DNA of 64,000 nucleotides from Tetracentron sinense (GCA_015143295.1 CM026571.1:9428501-9492500); one strand, 5' to 3'. Counted from the first letter of the stretch, positions 35,901-45,680 are shown. Numbers and translations are program-made. The notes: generated by a model not told the origin, from the letters alone.

Positions 35901-38374
35901 TTCAACCTACCCTTTAGGATGCCTGGGACTGAAGATGATTTCGGCCATATGTTCTGAAGGATGATTGCAACACTATCATAATATATTGATTTTTCGAGTT
36001 ACTATTGCTTGCATATTTAATTTTTTTTGTTCTCTCTCCTGCCATATGTATTTGAAGTTACGAGTATTTCACTTTTTGTTGGCTAACTCACTTTTTAAAG
36101 AGTGTTATCTCATCTGAAACATGTTAGTTTCTGTTTAAATTTTGTTGTTACGTAAGTTGTACATTCTTTCCTGGAAGTGGTTGGTCTGTCCTTGAACTTA
36201 TGTTACATATTTGATGCCAGGGAATGGAGACAACTTATGCCGTAACTGTAGATGATATTGAATGTTCTTACTTTGATCGAGTTGAAAACCTTCGTAATTT
36301 TGGATCCCAGAACAAGGAAAGTATTGCCCAATTGGTATGGGCATTCTTTGATTATTGGGCATATCGCCATGACTATGCAAATGCTGTTATATCTGTTCGC
36401 ACTGGAAGTATAATCAGGTGAGATGTACTTTTCTAATGTGTTTGCTATACTCATGTAGCACCCTGTCTGCAAATTGTTAAGAGAATTTGAAATTTGGCTG
36501 TTGATAGTAACATTATGTTATGCCCAGTGTAGTCAAAATGTCGCCTAGACCACCGCCTCGCCTATCCAAGATCCTCATCGCCTAGACCATAACCTAGGCG
36601 GGCACTCAATAAATTTTATATAATATTATATAATGTAGACAAAAAAAGATAAATTTTGCTCGCCTCGCTTAGAGAACCTTATGTCACGGGCACGGCTCAC
36701 CTAGGCATCGCCTGGACGCTTTGACTACACTGGTTATGCCTAAATATTATCCTGCTGTTGTAGTTCCTATTTCTTAAACTCAATTATTTTACAACTGTAC
36801 TACATGAGGGCATAAGAATATGCTCTTTTATAGGATGTGCCTCCCTCCCCCTCTCTCTATTGCCTTTTCAATTATCTTAGAGAGGGGAAGCTGGGATTTG
36901 GCAGGACCCCTGCGAGCAATCAAGAGAGAAATAAGCCACAATCTCAAATATTTAGAATTCTAAGCATCCTCTTCTAGCATAACTCCAAGAGCTTTAGGAA
37001 ATCATGAGGAACCGAAGGTAAATCATTGATAGCATTACAAAATTCAGAAAGGATCATGGATATGTTTGTCTCTTTCCAAACATGATTAATTTTCCAAAAG
37101 AAAGTTTCCGTTAAGGACTCTTTTGATTTTGATAATTATGTCAGGAGTGAACCATGACTGTCTTGGCGGGGGTGATGGTTGATTGATAATGTTAGTAACT
37201 GCTAATGGGTTTGCGGAGAATGATTAGGTGGGTACAAAATATTATGGATTTAGGGGTTAGTGAGGGTTTGGGGGCATAGCCTCAGAGAATTTTTTGAGGA
37301 CCAAGTTCGTGGGCTATCTTGTTAATAAACGAGGAGGATTGTTCTTCTCATTTTCAAGTTTTTTCTTTTGTTTGGGTTCATGTATTAACATATTTTATTT
37401 CAAAAGTTAGGGTGCTGCTGGTCCCTTACCCATGACAATGTCACTTATATAATTAAATAATAGTATAGTTATTTGTCACAAGTTCAGGGGTGCAGTTGCC
37501 CACCTTGGCTCCACCCCTAGACAGCTGCCCAGGGCTACTCCCAAGTATAATTTTTTCCCAGAAATTCAGGGGGGGGGGGGGGCTGCCCGCCTTGGCTCCG
37601 TCCCTGATTCTGGCTGTAGCTCTTGAGTGCCAGCTCTAGAGCTACTTTTGGCGGAGTTGGCAGCTTTTAGAGTGTAGTATAGTAGCTCATTAAGTGTTGA
37701 GTCGCTTCGATGCCTTTGACAATTGCTTGGTTTTTTGTTTTCTTTTAATGTTGTCCCGGGGAAGATTTATGCATATTTGCATGCAAGAGTCCCAGTGATC
37801 AATTGATATGCTCCAGTTCCAATCTTAGTCCATGTACTGTCTAGAAGGGGAAGCAACTCTCACTGTTGCACCCCTTGTTCTCGACTTCTGTAATATTTTG
37901 CTTGATTGCTTAGGAAAAGCATAACTTGCCGCACACCTTGGATCTTGTATGTGCGTTCTACGGGTGAAGTTGTCATATTCGTGGTGCGTGTGTGCATCGT
38001 GCGTGTCCATGTCTGCATCCGTTTCTACCCTTTAAACACTTTCATAACATTTTTTTCTGTTCTAGGTTTTAGCTGTTAGTTTTATTACTAAATGTTGAAA
38101 GAATGTGAGAGCTATTTGAGTATGCTCATGGTGATTGCTAACCCCACTGTATACCTTCTATAGGAAGCATGAAAAGGACTGGACAAGGCGAATCGGAAAT
38201 GACCGTCATTTGATATGCATAGAAGATCCTTTTGAAATATCTCACGATCTGGGTCGAGTGGTCGACAAGTACAGCATTAAAGTTCTGAGAGAGGAATTTG
38301 AACGAGCTGCCAATATTATGCAGTATGATCCTGATCCTTGTGCAATGCTCTTTGAGCCCTACGTGCGTGGTTGA
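11389..38374 (+). CDS. URT1: UTP:RNA uridylyltransferase 1 (URT1), six exons
   Basis: Terminal uridylyltransferase that adds U residues to deadenylated mRNA 3' ends in the cytoplasm, limiting decay from that end. Exons by GT-AG and unbroken frame: 11389-12756, 29496-29870, 31824-32047, 32173-32236, 36221-36417, 38164-38374; total about 812 aa (Arabidopsis URT1 is about 764). The N-terminal half is disordered and Pro/Gln-rich: [11 protein letters not shown] (24-34), [19 protein letters not shown] (a likely DCP5-binding M1 motif), an 11-Gln run and APPGF (likely M2). The catalytic domain has [10 protein letters not shown] with GS at 535-536, the metal-binding pair D547/D549 in DVDV and a third Asp at about 603 (SCDICINN). 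The PAP-associated domain follows ([15 protein letters not shown]...[10 protein letters not shown]) and the protein ends FEPYVRG. Introns are 16739, 1953, 125, 3984 and 1746 bp. Upstream are two CXE genes, downstream broken hydroxyacid-dehydrogenase pieces. Exon structure is inferred, not tested. Confidence 0.93.
11872..11904 (+). repeat. (CAG)11 encoding an 11-Gln run in URT1
   Basis: Eleven uninterrupted CAG codons between GAG and AAG in exon 1. A pure codon run of this kind is prone to length change; it lies in the disordered N-terminal half, away from the catalytic domain. Confidence 0.95.
13111..14792 (-). mobile_element. LTR-type remnant with TGTCACGCCCC end
   Basis: Begins TGTCACGCCCC, an end resembling those of the solo LTRs at 14793 and 24037, and shares their layout (a block ending near GGTGAGCTAAACCAGCCC, then a repeated GGAGTATTCTCAACCCAAGG unit at about 13860 and 13930). 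It reads in the minus orientation. Its other end was not found; sequence at 18147-18390 may continue it. Treated as a degraded LTR fossil. Confidence 0.5.
14409..14525. mobile_element. Tourist-like MITE, 117 bp, TAA duplication, copy 1
   Basis: A near-perfect hairpin: GGGCCCTGTTTGGCATCACT at the left against AGTGATTCCAAACAGGCTC at the right, with ACAATTCTCTATTCCC in both arms. Flanked by TAA on each side (14406-14408, 14526-14528), as expected for PIF/Harbinger-type elements. It lies inside the LTR-type remnant. Confidence 0.8.
14793..18141 (+). mobile_element. Solo-LTR-like element, 3.35 kb, TCATA duplication
   Basis: Begins TGTAACGCCCC and ends GGGGCGTCACA, so it has TG...CA termini, and is flanked by the 5-bp duplication TCATA (14788-14792, 18142-18146). 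Both are hallmarks of an LTR. About 690 bases in lies a TATA-like TATCTATAAAATGG followed by a GAGAGAGAAAG-rich transcribed leader, fitting a U3/R boundary on the + strand. No protein-coding interior is present. A relative in the opposite orientation is at 24037-26826. The superfamily cannot be assigned without an internal region. Confidence 0.75.
16740..17400 (+). repeat. Minisatellite of TGTCAG...CTGACA units inside the solo LTR
   Basis: About fifteen degenerate units of roughly 35-45 bases, each pairing TGTCAGAGGTGTT with a CCTGACAG-type half, so every unit can form a small hairpin. The matching part of the LTR at 24037-26826 has a different array (CCGACATCTCCTGAC and GAGGAACCCCG words near 24960-25380), so the arrays evolved independently. 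Confidence 0.8.
18400..19015 (+). pseudogene. LINE relic, 3' part of ORF2
   Basis: Broken frames give [40 protein letters not shown] and [12 protein letters not shown], the standard post-RT segment of plant L1 ORF2, followed by a decayed C-terminal part. Truncated at its 5' side, with several frameshifts and stops. Lies in the sense orientation inside URT1 intron 1. Confidence 0.8.
19150..20299 (-). pseudogene. LINE relic, zf-RVT part, minus strand
   Basis: Minus-strand pieces read [12 protein letters not shown] (near 20020), [19 protein letters not shown] (near 19745) and a [20 protein letters not shown] segment (near 19430), the zinc-knuckle zf-RVT end of plant L1 ORF2. A 3' tail with AT-rich sequence reaches about 19150. 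It was cut by the hAT insertion at 20300; no clear continuation appears beyond 28051, so its 5' truncation point was probably close by. Confidence 0.75.
21456..26870 (-). pseudogene. hAT transposase (BED finger, DUF659, hAT dimerisation), interrupted
   Basis: Minus-strand gene starting at ATG 26870-26868 ([14 protein letters not shown]). After the solo LTR it resumes with a BED-type zinc finger: [21 protein letters not shown] region near 23950-23880. The main exon (to about 22320) carries the DUF659 core, including [20 protein letters not shown] and [17 protein letters not shown]. Short exons follow, with [20 protein letters not shown] (near 22260) and the dimerisation region [20 protein letters not shown] (near 22080), then an acidic tail ending SRYG and TAG at 21456. 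A stop (TAG, 22001-21999) replaces the Trp expected after CERN in the dimerisation motif, a second lesion besides the LTR insertion. It is therefore non-functional as read, but otherwise well kept. Confidence 0.85.
24037..26826 (-). mobile_element. Solo-LTR-like element, 2.79 kb, GCTTC duplication, nested in hAT transposase
   Basis: On + it begins TGTGACACCCCGAACC and ends CGGGTCGTTACA, flanked by a perfect 5-bp duplication GCTTC (24032-24036, 26827-26831). Read on the minus strand it matches the LTR at 14793-18141 from its first bases (ATTTTAATATAATAAAATTA, TTCGGTCACCTAAAGTTTCG) through a TATATAAG box and the same GAGAGAGAAAGTGAGGAGAG leader. It sits within the transposase exon encoding the N-terminus. 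No internal coding region. Confidence 0.8.
26940..27480. repeat. Tandem AT-rich units between hAT gene and right end
   Basis: Three imperfect copies of a unit starting near 26945, 27096 and 27310, each with ATACATGAAATAAATATAA, CAACATGAAAATAAAAATAA and AGAACTACTGAAGATTAAA. They lie in the 5' non-coding part of the hAT element, so they may belong to the transposase promoter or leader. Confidence 0.7.
28690..29281 (+). pseudogene. LINE 3' end with A-rich tail
   Basis: Contains [14 protein letters not shown] (near 28900), the conserved end of plant L1 ORF2, then a T-rich 3' UTR with CTTTTTGTTGTATCGG and a tail CCAATAAAAAAAATAAAAA ending at 29281. A 33-base duplication (GTCTATGCTTGGGGATGATC at 29071 and 29104) lies inside. 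Sits 214 bases upstream of URT1 exon 2, in sense. Confidence 0.75.
29871..31823 (+). other. URT1 intron 2
   Basis: Donor CAG|GTGAAT, acceptor TTACAG|GCATTG. The stretch 30450-31300 is a C/T-rich block (including a CT tract near 30930-30955) that looks like decayed repeat sequence but matches no family I recognise. No coding sequence seen. Confidence 0.6.
32745..34165 (+). pseudogene. LINE 3' half in URT1 intron 4
   Basis: Recovers [20 protein letters not shown] (with an early frameshift), [30 protein letters not shown], then the zf-RVT region: [20 protein letters not shown] (33553-33612), [18 protein letters not shown] (33685-33735) and [19 protein letters not shown] (33850-33906). Ends with a T-rich 3' UTR near 34165. 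Two frames of 85 and 109 aa survive. Sense orientation relative to URT1. Confidence 0.85.
36525..36732. mobile_element. hAT MITE, 208 bp, perfect 8-bp duplication, in URT1 intron 5
   Basis: Left end CAGTGTAGTCAAAATGTCGC and right end GCGTCCAGGCGATGCC-type sequence read in reverse (CAGTGTAGTCAAAGCGTCC) form terminal inverted repeats. Flanked by GTTATGCC on both sides (36517-36524, 36733-36740). Subterminal GCCTAGRCC/CGCCTCGCC words. No coding capacity. Confidence 0.9.
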
Positions 38375-39594
38375 CGGATCCATGATTTGATTAGGTAATT
38401 TTTAGTTAATTATAATGTTTTACTCAGCTTGTAAAGGTCCTTCGTCTACTTTTATCTTGCTCTCCTTTTTTATGCGTTCTTTGTTCATAGTATATATTCA
38501 TGGTGTTGGGTTTTCCTTTTAGATATCCTACTTGTAAAGAAACTCGTGGTTTTGTGGAACAATTCAAATCTAGTATTTGTGAGCATTTGTAGGTTTCGGA
38601 TACTCTTTGATTAGGAGGTTATTATGGATGATCATAATTTAGTCAAAACACATTCCAGGACAATTAAAAGATCAATGCTTTCACTACAGAGCTCCCACAA
38701 AACTGCCAGATTTAGGTGGAGGTCCTTCAATATATATTTGTGTTCAAGAAGGCAACGGTATCATCATCATTAGCTTCCAAGGATTGTAATTTCTTTTGGG
38801 TCAGCGTTACATGTACATGTTGAGATGCAGATTTTTTTTTACATGCGTTAGCAGTAGTTATCCATTTTAGCAAACTTCCTGTTACTTACCCTATTATGCA
38901 ATCTTCCACATTTAGCTATGTTTGATTCAATTTTCAGGATTGTTTTAGTCAATTTACATGATTTTAATACAAATAATAATAATTATTAAGTTACAATATA
39001 GAAATTAAATAAAATTAATCTATTTGTACACAAAAATAAGATCGAGGATAGTTCAGAGAGTAGATAATTAGATTGAGGATAGTTCAGAGAATAAATAGCT
39101 AGGATTAGGATTCTGGCTTTTAAATTTTATTTTTTTCTTATTATTTTCTAAACTTATTTCTTACAAGTAAAAAAAATATATAAGCTAGGATAAAGGAAGT
39201 AAAATAATATTATTATATTTATATTAATATAGACAGCATTAATTTGTATATGTATTTTTGCTAAACCGAGCCTTAAGCGAGTTGAGATTTGAGCTGAGTC
39301 GCTTCTGGCTTGCGCTTGGTTTATTTTAACATCTGAGTTCAAATAAAGGTTAGCATGAACGAACTGATGGCTCTGATTGAATAGAGCCTAATGCCAATCA
39401 ATTGGCATTTGTACCCTTCAAGTGTTAGACCAAGTCGACAGCTAGGATTGGTCGAACATTATTGAATTAAAGTGGATGAATTTTGAAATATGCCAAATTA
39501 ATCTTCCTTGTCTTTGTAAAAAAATGTAAAATATAAAATACGCTTCCTTGTCTAATAACCACATAATTCATAAAATAAATGACCAAGGACGTTC
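38375..39594. other. URT1 3' flank
   Basis: URT1 3' UTR and AT-rich flank. No second gene, repeat with clear ends or RNA gene could be supported. AATAAT/AATTAT-rich stretches near 38970-39240. Confidence 0.5.
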
Positions 39595-39999
39595 TAAAGT
39601 TGTCAACGGATATCGATATAGTATCTGAATTTGTTTACTAGATAATTATCCGAATAGGTATCATAGTAATTTTACTATCTGTTTATAATCGAATACGAAT
39701 ATACTTTTTACATAATTTAAGACATTAAATTCTTATATTTAATATAAATGAAAATAAAATATTAATTTACTATTTTAAAAATAAAATTTATGTTTTAAAA
39801 TATTTTAAACATTTTTTATAAAAAAAATCGGATAATTCAGATATTATTCGATTTCGAATGTTTTAATTTGAGTTGGATACGAAGACCATATTTCACTCTC
39901 CGTTAGATATTTATTCGAATTTGGATAGTTATGTATGTAATTGGATACATATTCGAATATACCATTATCCGTTACAAATTCGCTCCATTGACAGTTCTA
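39595..39999. repeat. AT-rich element with GTTGTCAACGG / CCATTGACAG ends
   Basis: Left TAAAGTTGTCAACGGATATC and right CGCTCCATTGACAGTTCTA are inverted (GTTGTCAAYGG against CTGTCAATGG). Subterminal words such as GGATA(T)TCG and ATTCGAAT recur, as in hAT non-autonomous elements. No clean 8-bp duplication. Confidence 0.45.
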
Positions 40000-40372
40000 C
40001 TTTGACCTATGAACATCCATCTTTTTGTTGAATCCAAAACAACCTTGTCCATCTCTAAATCATGTCAATTATCATAACATGGATACTTTTTTACAAGTTT
40101 TTTGCCAGCCGGCCACACTCCCTATTGCAGTCCCCTTTCCGAAGCAAGAAGACAATGATTTTGTGATGACATTTGGAACAGATCAAATTTGAATTAGATC
40201 TGGCTTTATTCGAATCCAATCCGATTAAAAATTGACAAATCCTAATTAGATATGAGATTCGTTGGATTCTAAGTTGACGAATTTGAATTCGATTATTTAT
40301 TCGTTTTGAATTTGATCCGATTAATGTTAATATCTTAATTTTTCTAAAAAAAAATTAAAAGGTTTTGTAAAT

Positions 40373-40485
40373 GGATAAAGCTTCTGAGACCCCATTAGGG
40401 CCGAGACCACCGAGACCATGCTCTTAGAGCATGGTCTCGGTGGTCTCGGCCCTAATGGGGTCTCGGTGGTCTCAGCCCTATAATC
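40373..40485. mobile_element. Stem-loop MITE, GAGACCG family, copy 2, with perfect 39-bp palindrome
   Basis: Starts GGATAAAGCTTCTGAGACCCC. Bases 40386-40424 and 40426-40464 are exact reverse complements around a single T, so 79 bases can fold as a perfect hairpin built of GGTCTCGG/CCGAGACC. The right end appears truncated. Confidence 0.75.
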
Positions 40486-40696
40486 AGATTCAAGATTTCA
40501 GATCGGTTAGGCTCCCGATCCATTAACAGCCATAAATGAAATCAACCACATGTAACAAAATTTTGTCATCTTGCTCGAAAAGGGTAGAGGCGTAGACTGC
40601 ATAAGAAGGAAAGTGTGGCTAGCACTTCCCTTTTAGACACAAAGCTCAGCAGATGCTTTTGTTACTGTGAGTTTCAGTTGTTAGTTCTAATCATCA

Positions 40697-41172
40697 ATGG
40701 AAAAACTACTGGAAGAAGAAGAAGAAAAACAAGAGCCACAGAAGCTCCCACTGGTTTTAACTTTTAATCCAGAGTCCAACCCCAATGATCTCTTTTCATC
40801 ATGAAGAATATTCAGAGAGGTTCAGATTCCTCAAGGCATGGGAATCTGGGATGCCCATCCATAAAGCTCTTCTTGACCACTCATGGAGAGTCGGTGAGAG
40901 CCATGTTGAGTACAGGCATTCATCCCATCAACCATGTTATCCTTCAATGGCTTCCCTCCGTGGTGACTCCTAGTGCTGGTTACAACCACATCGACATGGC
41001 CGAGTGTTGGCGCCGAGGCATTGTTGTCACTAATGCCGGCAATGTTTTCTCTGATGATGATGCTGATTACGTCGTTGGGCTCTTGCTTGACGTACTCCGA
41101 TGGATCTCCGCTAGCAATCGTTATGTACGTCGAGGTCTTTGGGCTTCGAAGGGGACAATCCTCTTGGTTCTA
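40697..41172 (+). pseudogene. Hydroxyphenylpyruvate/hydroxypyruvate reductase exon 1, frameshifted
   Basis: ATG at 40697 opens MEKLLEEEEEKQEPQKLPLV, typical for plant HPR3/HPPR-like 2-hydroxyacid dehydrogenases (NADPH-dependent reduction of hydroxypyruvate or hydroxyphenylpyruvate). The frame stops soon after. Homology continues in a second frame (HEEYSERFRFLKAWES, from 40800) and then a third (LFLTTHGESVRAM, SAGYNHIDMAECWRRGI, VVGLLLDVLRWISASNR, up to KG near 41150), with one more base missing before DNPLGSR. So at least three frame changes separate the pieces. The end near 41172 matches the expected exon boundary. The NAD(P)-binding exon 2 is absent from the next 4.5 kb. Position after URT1 matches Arabidopsis At2g45630. 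Dead as read, unless assembly errors explain the shifts. Confidence 0.8.
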
Positions 41173-41228
41173 GGGTCATCTCTCTTTACTTCAATTTGTT
41201 TGTTTGTTTTTTTTTTAATTTAAGTTTT

Positions 41229-41382
41229 GGATAATGCTTCGGAGACCGTCCAGGGCCGAGACCACCCCGAGATCATGTCTCTCGGCTTGGGATTCGAATG
41301 CTTTTTGAATCTATGTTCTTGGTTTTACACCCCGAGTTGAGACACATGGTCTCGGCCTTACACGGTCTCAATAGCAAAATCC
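41229..41382. mobile_element. Stem-loop MITE, GAGACCG family, copy 3
   Basis: Ends GGATAATGCTTCGGAGACCG and CGGTCTCAATAGCAAAATCC are inverted repeats with few mismatches, 154 bases overall. Inner GGGCCGAGACCACCCCGAGA pairs with TGGTCTCGGCCT. It lies 56 bases after the reductase exon. Confidence 0.75.
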
Positions 41383-41487
41383 TTCAATTTTTTCTATTTA
41401 GAAATACAGAAAGCAAAAAGACATTTATTAAAATTACGAATATTAATGGTAAAAATAACCGATTAAAGTAAAAATATTTTAGTTATC

Positions 41488-41520
<33 letters not shown>

Positions 41521-41929
41521 TTACTGAGAAAAAGAAAAGAGTAGCACACCTCTTCTTCTTTAATACACACCAACCTACCTACCTCTTGGCGACCCTCCTG
41601 AAGGGCCACTCACCAAACTAACGATATAGCTGGAAAATGACAGGCCACTTTATTTCCAATACGAGGGCTTGTCGGAGAACCGGCGCATTCCCCCAAAAAT
41701 ACTTTTACTATTTTTAGAATGTGATACATTTAGGGTATGTGTTGACTCTTTATGTACGTATATAGATAGAGTTCTAATTTTAACAAGAACACATGTATGC
41801 TTGTGCAGTGGCAGTGTATATCCCTGTATGCGAATCACGAGCCGAGAGACATACATTAATTATGACTAGTGGGCTGCACGTGCAATGCAGGTGAGAAAGA
41901 GAGAGAGGGAGAGGGAATAAGTGTGGATA

Positions 41930-42140
41930 AGATTTAGTAACCCTTAAGGTTTAATAATCTAACATTAGTTTTTAGAACAAATTATTAAAAAAAATTAACT
42001 ATGGTTATAAATTTTTAACTCTTGGGGTTAATATTTTTTATTATTTTTTTTTTGTAAAAATCAAAATTAGATTGTTGAACCCTAAGGTTTAGTGAATCTT
42101 AATCATAATTAGTAGGAGTTAATTGGGACATGTACCAATG
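41930..42140. mobile_element. Fold-back element of the dispersed TTAGTAACCCTTAGGG family
   Basis: Left arm GATTTAGTAACCCTTAAGG, TTTAATAATCTAACATTAG pairs with right arm CTAATTTTGAT...GAACCCTAAGGTTTAGTGAATC in reverse. AT-rich loop. Shares the arm sequence with copies near 3690-3780, 4098-4190, 4380-4450, 6890-6980, 7120-7210, 45296-45560, 46395-46615 and 55200-56320. Confidence 0.65.
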
Positions 42141-42764
42141 AGCGTGATTGAACTCTTCTCAAGTTCAATCACGATTGGCTGTGATTCAATCTATGAAAAG
42201 GGAGAGAGAGAGGGACGTTGGAGGACTTGGGAGAGAGGGGGAACGATTTGAAGGCTTTTTTTTTTTTTAATTTTCTTGGTTAGAGAAATGACAGGAGATT
42301 GATTGGAAGAGAGAGATTGAGTGGAAGAGAGATTGGAAGGGTTAAAATGACAAAACTAACCTTTAAAAACTTTTAGCATTTCACAAACTTTTATTTAAAC
42401 ATTATGGGCATTTTAGGTATTAGAATTATTCCATCAACGTTTTGAACAAAGCCATTGCCTTTAAAATAGTAAAGATAATGACATAATTGTAAAAAGATAC
42501 TCATCCAACTTATATTGAGTGTTCACCTCCTGGTGTTACTGAGTTTACCAAAAAAAAAAAAAAAAAAAAAGAACTTATATTGAGGAGTGCTAACCCCAGT
42601 TGTATTAACTCCAAATATTTCCATATACGTAAGAAGGGTCTATAACGTCGATATCTTTCTTATTTTATCAATTTTAAAAAGTAAAATTCAGAATATCTCT
42701 GATACTTGTAGCCACCCACTTTCATCTTTGGAAGCTTTAAGACCATGGCTAGCAAATTCCTTTA

Positions 42765-43040
42765 GGCTCTGTTCTTTTGGTGGAACTTTTAGAAGTTCCG
42801 AACATTAATGTTTTGGACAAGAAGCAAGAGTCTGGGAAGAGAGGGGAGAGGGTTTCTAATTTTTTTACCTGATAGTATCTTAGATTTATCAAAATCCAAA
42901 ATTTTTTGGTGGAACTTGAAAGTTCCATATATATAGAACTTTTGCATTCTATGAAATATTATAGTTAAAACATTAAGTAAAATTACGTATGAAACAATGA
43001 AAGTTCTAGATTTTAAAAGTTCCACTAAAAAAAGGGAACC
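42765..43040. mobile_element. Tourist-like MITE, 276 bp, TTA duplication
   Basis: Ends GGCTCTGTTCTTTTGGTGGA and TCCACTAAAAAAAGGGAACC are terminal inverted repeats; flanked by TTA on both sides (42762-42764, 43041-43043). Interior GAAAGTTC and TAGAACTTT words recur. The closest relative is at 45996-46312. Confidence 0.8.
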
Positions 43041-43220
43041 TTATATTTTACTCTATGATGAGTCAGACGCTAACTTCAACTGCAACAGGATGGTGTGTGA
43101 TTTAGGATTAGTTTTAGGGCGAAACACTAATCACTCCCGCCCCCTGTTGCAGCGTCCGTCTTGCATTGGATCCACATTCAAAGATGGTCTAGCTAATTAT
43201 TTTGACTTTTGCCTTCCACC

Positions 43221-44144
43221 TAAGGGTGGCCATGAGCCATTCGAACTCGGACTCAACTTGGCTTAGCTCGTTTTGGTTATCAAACAAGCTTGAACACTTG
43301 TTTAGTAAATGAGCTGAGCTCGGCTCATTAAAAGCTTGGCTTATATATATATATAATATAAAAAATAATAATGTAAATAAATATACAATTTAAATATTTT
43401 AATTAAAATGTTATAATATAAAAGAAATTAATAATATATAAATATACAATATATTATTAAAAATAATAATATATGTAAACATACAATTTAAATAAATACT
43501 TTAATTAAAATGCTATTTTAAAATTTAATCAAATTTTAATTGAGCTCATTAACAAGGGGAACACCTTCAAAAACCGCTCGGCTGGATACCAACCCCACCA
43601 TCTTAGCCCAAATCATAGCTAACTTTGACTCTTTCCCCTCACCCCACCTCATCTTCGATCAATCATCAGCATTTAGATACAATCTAACTATAGGAAGTGG
43701 GGAAACATCTCCTCATGTCTCTCAAGTTCAAGCTCGATTAGATAGTTTGATCTTTATATATATGATAATTCAGCTTGTACTGGTTGATTCAACCAATTTT
43801 TTTTTTATACACTGTGGTACAGAGAGAGACGAAGGATTTATTTCTACTTTTCCTCTTTGATTTTTAAAAATTGGATCTACTCTACGCACTTAGTTTCTAC
43901 TATTCGATATACTCTCCTTCTCTCTCAACCTCTTCGGTTTCTATGGGTAAAGTGGATTGATAGAGTTACTGGACTGACCTGAATCTAAACCAAACTTATA
44001 ATATCATACATACAAGGACTGAGTTTGGACTTCATGTATTGGAATGAGTTTGAGTTTGGACTAGGCTAAAGCTAGAATTCGGACTGGCCCATCTAATTTA
44101 TACACATGCTTAACCCAGCCCAAATCACCCATTGTACACCCCTA
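43221..44144. mobile_element. Possible non-autonomous hAT-type element, AGCTCGGCTCATT subterminal
   Basis: Left TAAGGGTGGCCATGAGCC and right CCCATTGTACACCCCTA are weakly inverted. Left subterminal words AGCTGAGCTCGGCTCATTAA and right-hand GAGTTTGGACT words repeat, a style common in plant hAT elements. No matching flanking octamers. The interior is AT-rich with no transposase. Confidence 0.4.
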
Positions 44145-45099
44145 CTGTCAAAGCATATTTTGGGATGCTCCGGTTATCTTGGTTATCTCTTGCCATAGTT
44201 AATCTCCTATAATAAATGACCGAGGACTATGAATAGCCGGATTTTCGTCGAACCCAAAGCAACATGGTCCACCCCATAGTTAGTAAATTCGTATATTATA
44301 GGCGAATTATACACAAATAATACTTATAACGAATACGTATAATTCATCCGTATTAATCAAAGCTAAGTAAACATTTGTGAATTTTTAAGTAAGACGAATT
44401 ATACGTGAATCGCTTATGACTTATTCGCAAATAATATATATATATATACAAACCCGTAAGATAAATCTCAAATCATCTTTTTTCTTTCTTGCATGCACAC
44501 GTAACTCTCTTTCTTTTGATTTATTTCTTTTTCTCAATCGCTAGCCTTAGTCTTTATCTCATTGGCCACAACGTCACTAATAGTTGTCAGCCACCAGTCA
44601 TGAAGCATTCATTGGCCATTACTTAGTCCCCTTATTTTCTCTTGACCTCTTTTTCTCTCTAAATCTTAAACCTTAATTATTTTACAATCGTCACTTGTCA
44701 CAATGGCATAGCCAACCGCCAGTAGTTGAGAACCGAGTATCTAACTTTATAGTATGTCAACACCAGCAACTACCACTCTCCCTTCCAAGAGCAACTCTCT
44801 CTCTCTCAATCTCCAGTCTCCCTTCCACGATCGACTCTCTCTCTCTCTCTCTAATTCTCCAATTGCACTTTTTTTTTCATTTTCTATAATATGAATTAAA
44901 GATTTAATGCATTCTCTTAAAAATTTTATATATGTAACTGTATATAATTAGACGAATTTTTCAACAAATTATTAAGTATTGGCCCGAATTATATTTGAAT
45001 TAATCTAGTACCATACTTTTGACGTTCTGCGTTTTTTTTGCCGAATTTTTAATTGAACTATTGAATCCAAATTCCAAATTATACTCGATTAATTTTTGT
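44145..45099. other. AT-rich spacer
   Basis: Non-coding. Words such as GAATTATACG(T/A)AT recur at 44280-44430 and 44940-45080, suggesting a decayed AT-rich element. A short (CT)n tract lies near 44829-44852. Confidence 0.4.
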
Positions 45100-45680
45100 A
45101 CCAAATTTTTACTAGATGCCAAACCTCCCCCCCCCAATTTTTGAAAACCCTTCTTGTTTTGGTTGAGCTAGTAGGTCCCTTAACATTATAGTATACTTGC
45201 CTCCCCCCCCCCCAAATTTTTTTGTTTTATATATATATAGTGGCCCCCCAATTTTTTTGTCATATATAGTGGGCCCTCCAATGCCAATGGAGTCTGGTTA
45301 TGCCCTTTAGGTCCCACATGTCTCTATTGACATCCCTTACACCCTTTAACTATGGTTAAAATTTATCCACTCTTAAGGTTCACCTACATATCCTTGGTTT
45401 TTAGAAAAAAATATTAATTTTTTTTAACCTTATGAGTTAGTGAATTTTAACCTAGGGTTTGAATTTTTAAAAAAAAAACCAAAGATAGGTGGGGTGAATC
45501 TTAACCATATTTAAGGGATATCAATAGAGACACGTGGCGACCTCAATGACATTACTGGGAAAAAAATCTCAAAAAAAAAAAAATTACCCCAAAATTTTTT
45601 TTTTCTCGGGGGTACGCCCTGAACCCCCAAGTTCCATACCCTGAAATCCATTAATTTTTTTATATGTGTATTTCCTACGC
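45100..45680 (-). mobile_element. Truncated inverted copy of the CAGGSCGGAGCC element
   Basis: Reads as the reverse complement of 46310-46740: CCCCCCAATTTTTTTGTC, TGGTTATGCCCTTTAGGTC and CTCGGGGGTACGCCC match GGGGCTATACCCCC-type and related words there. A fold-back MITE (45296-45560) is embedded in the same place in both copies, so that insertion predates the copying. The right part is missing after about 45680. Confidence 0.65.
45296..45560. mobile_element. Fold-back element nested in the 45100-45680 copy
   Basis: Arms TTAGGTCCCACATGTCTCTA and TAGAGACACGTGGCGACCTC are inverted; GGTTAAAATTTATCCACTC and GGTGAATCTTAACC continue the stem. AT-rich loop. Confidence 0.65.
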
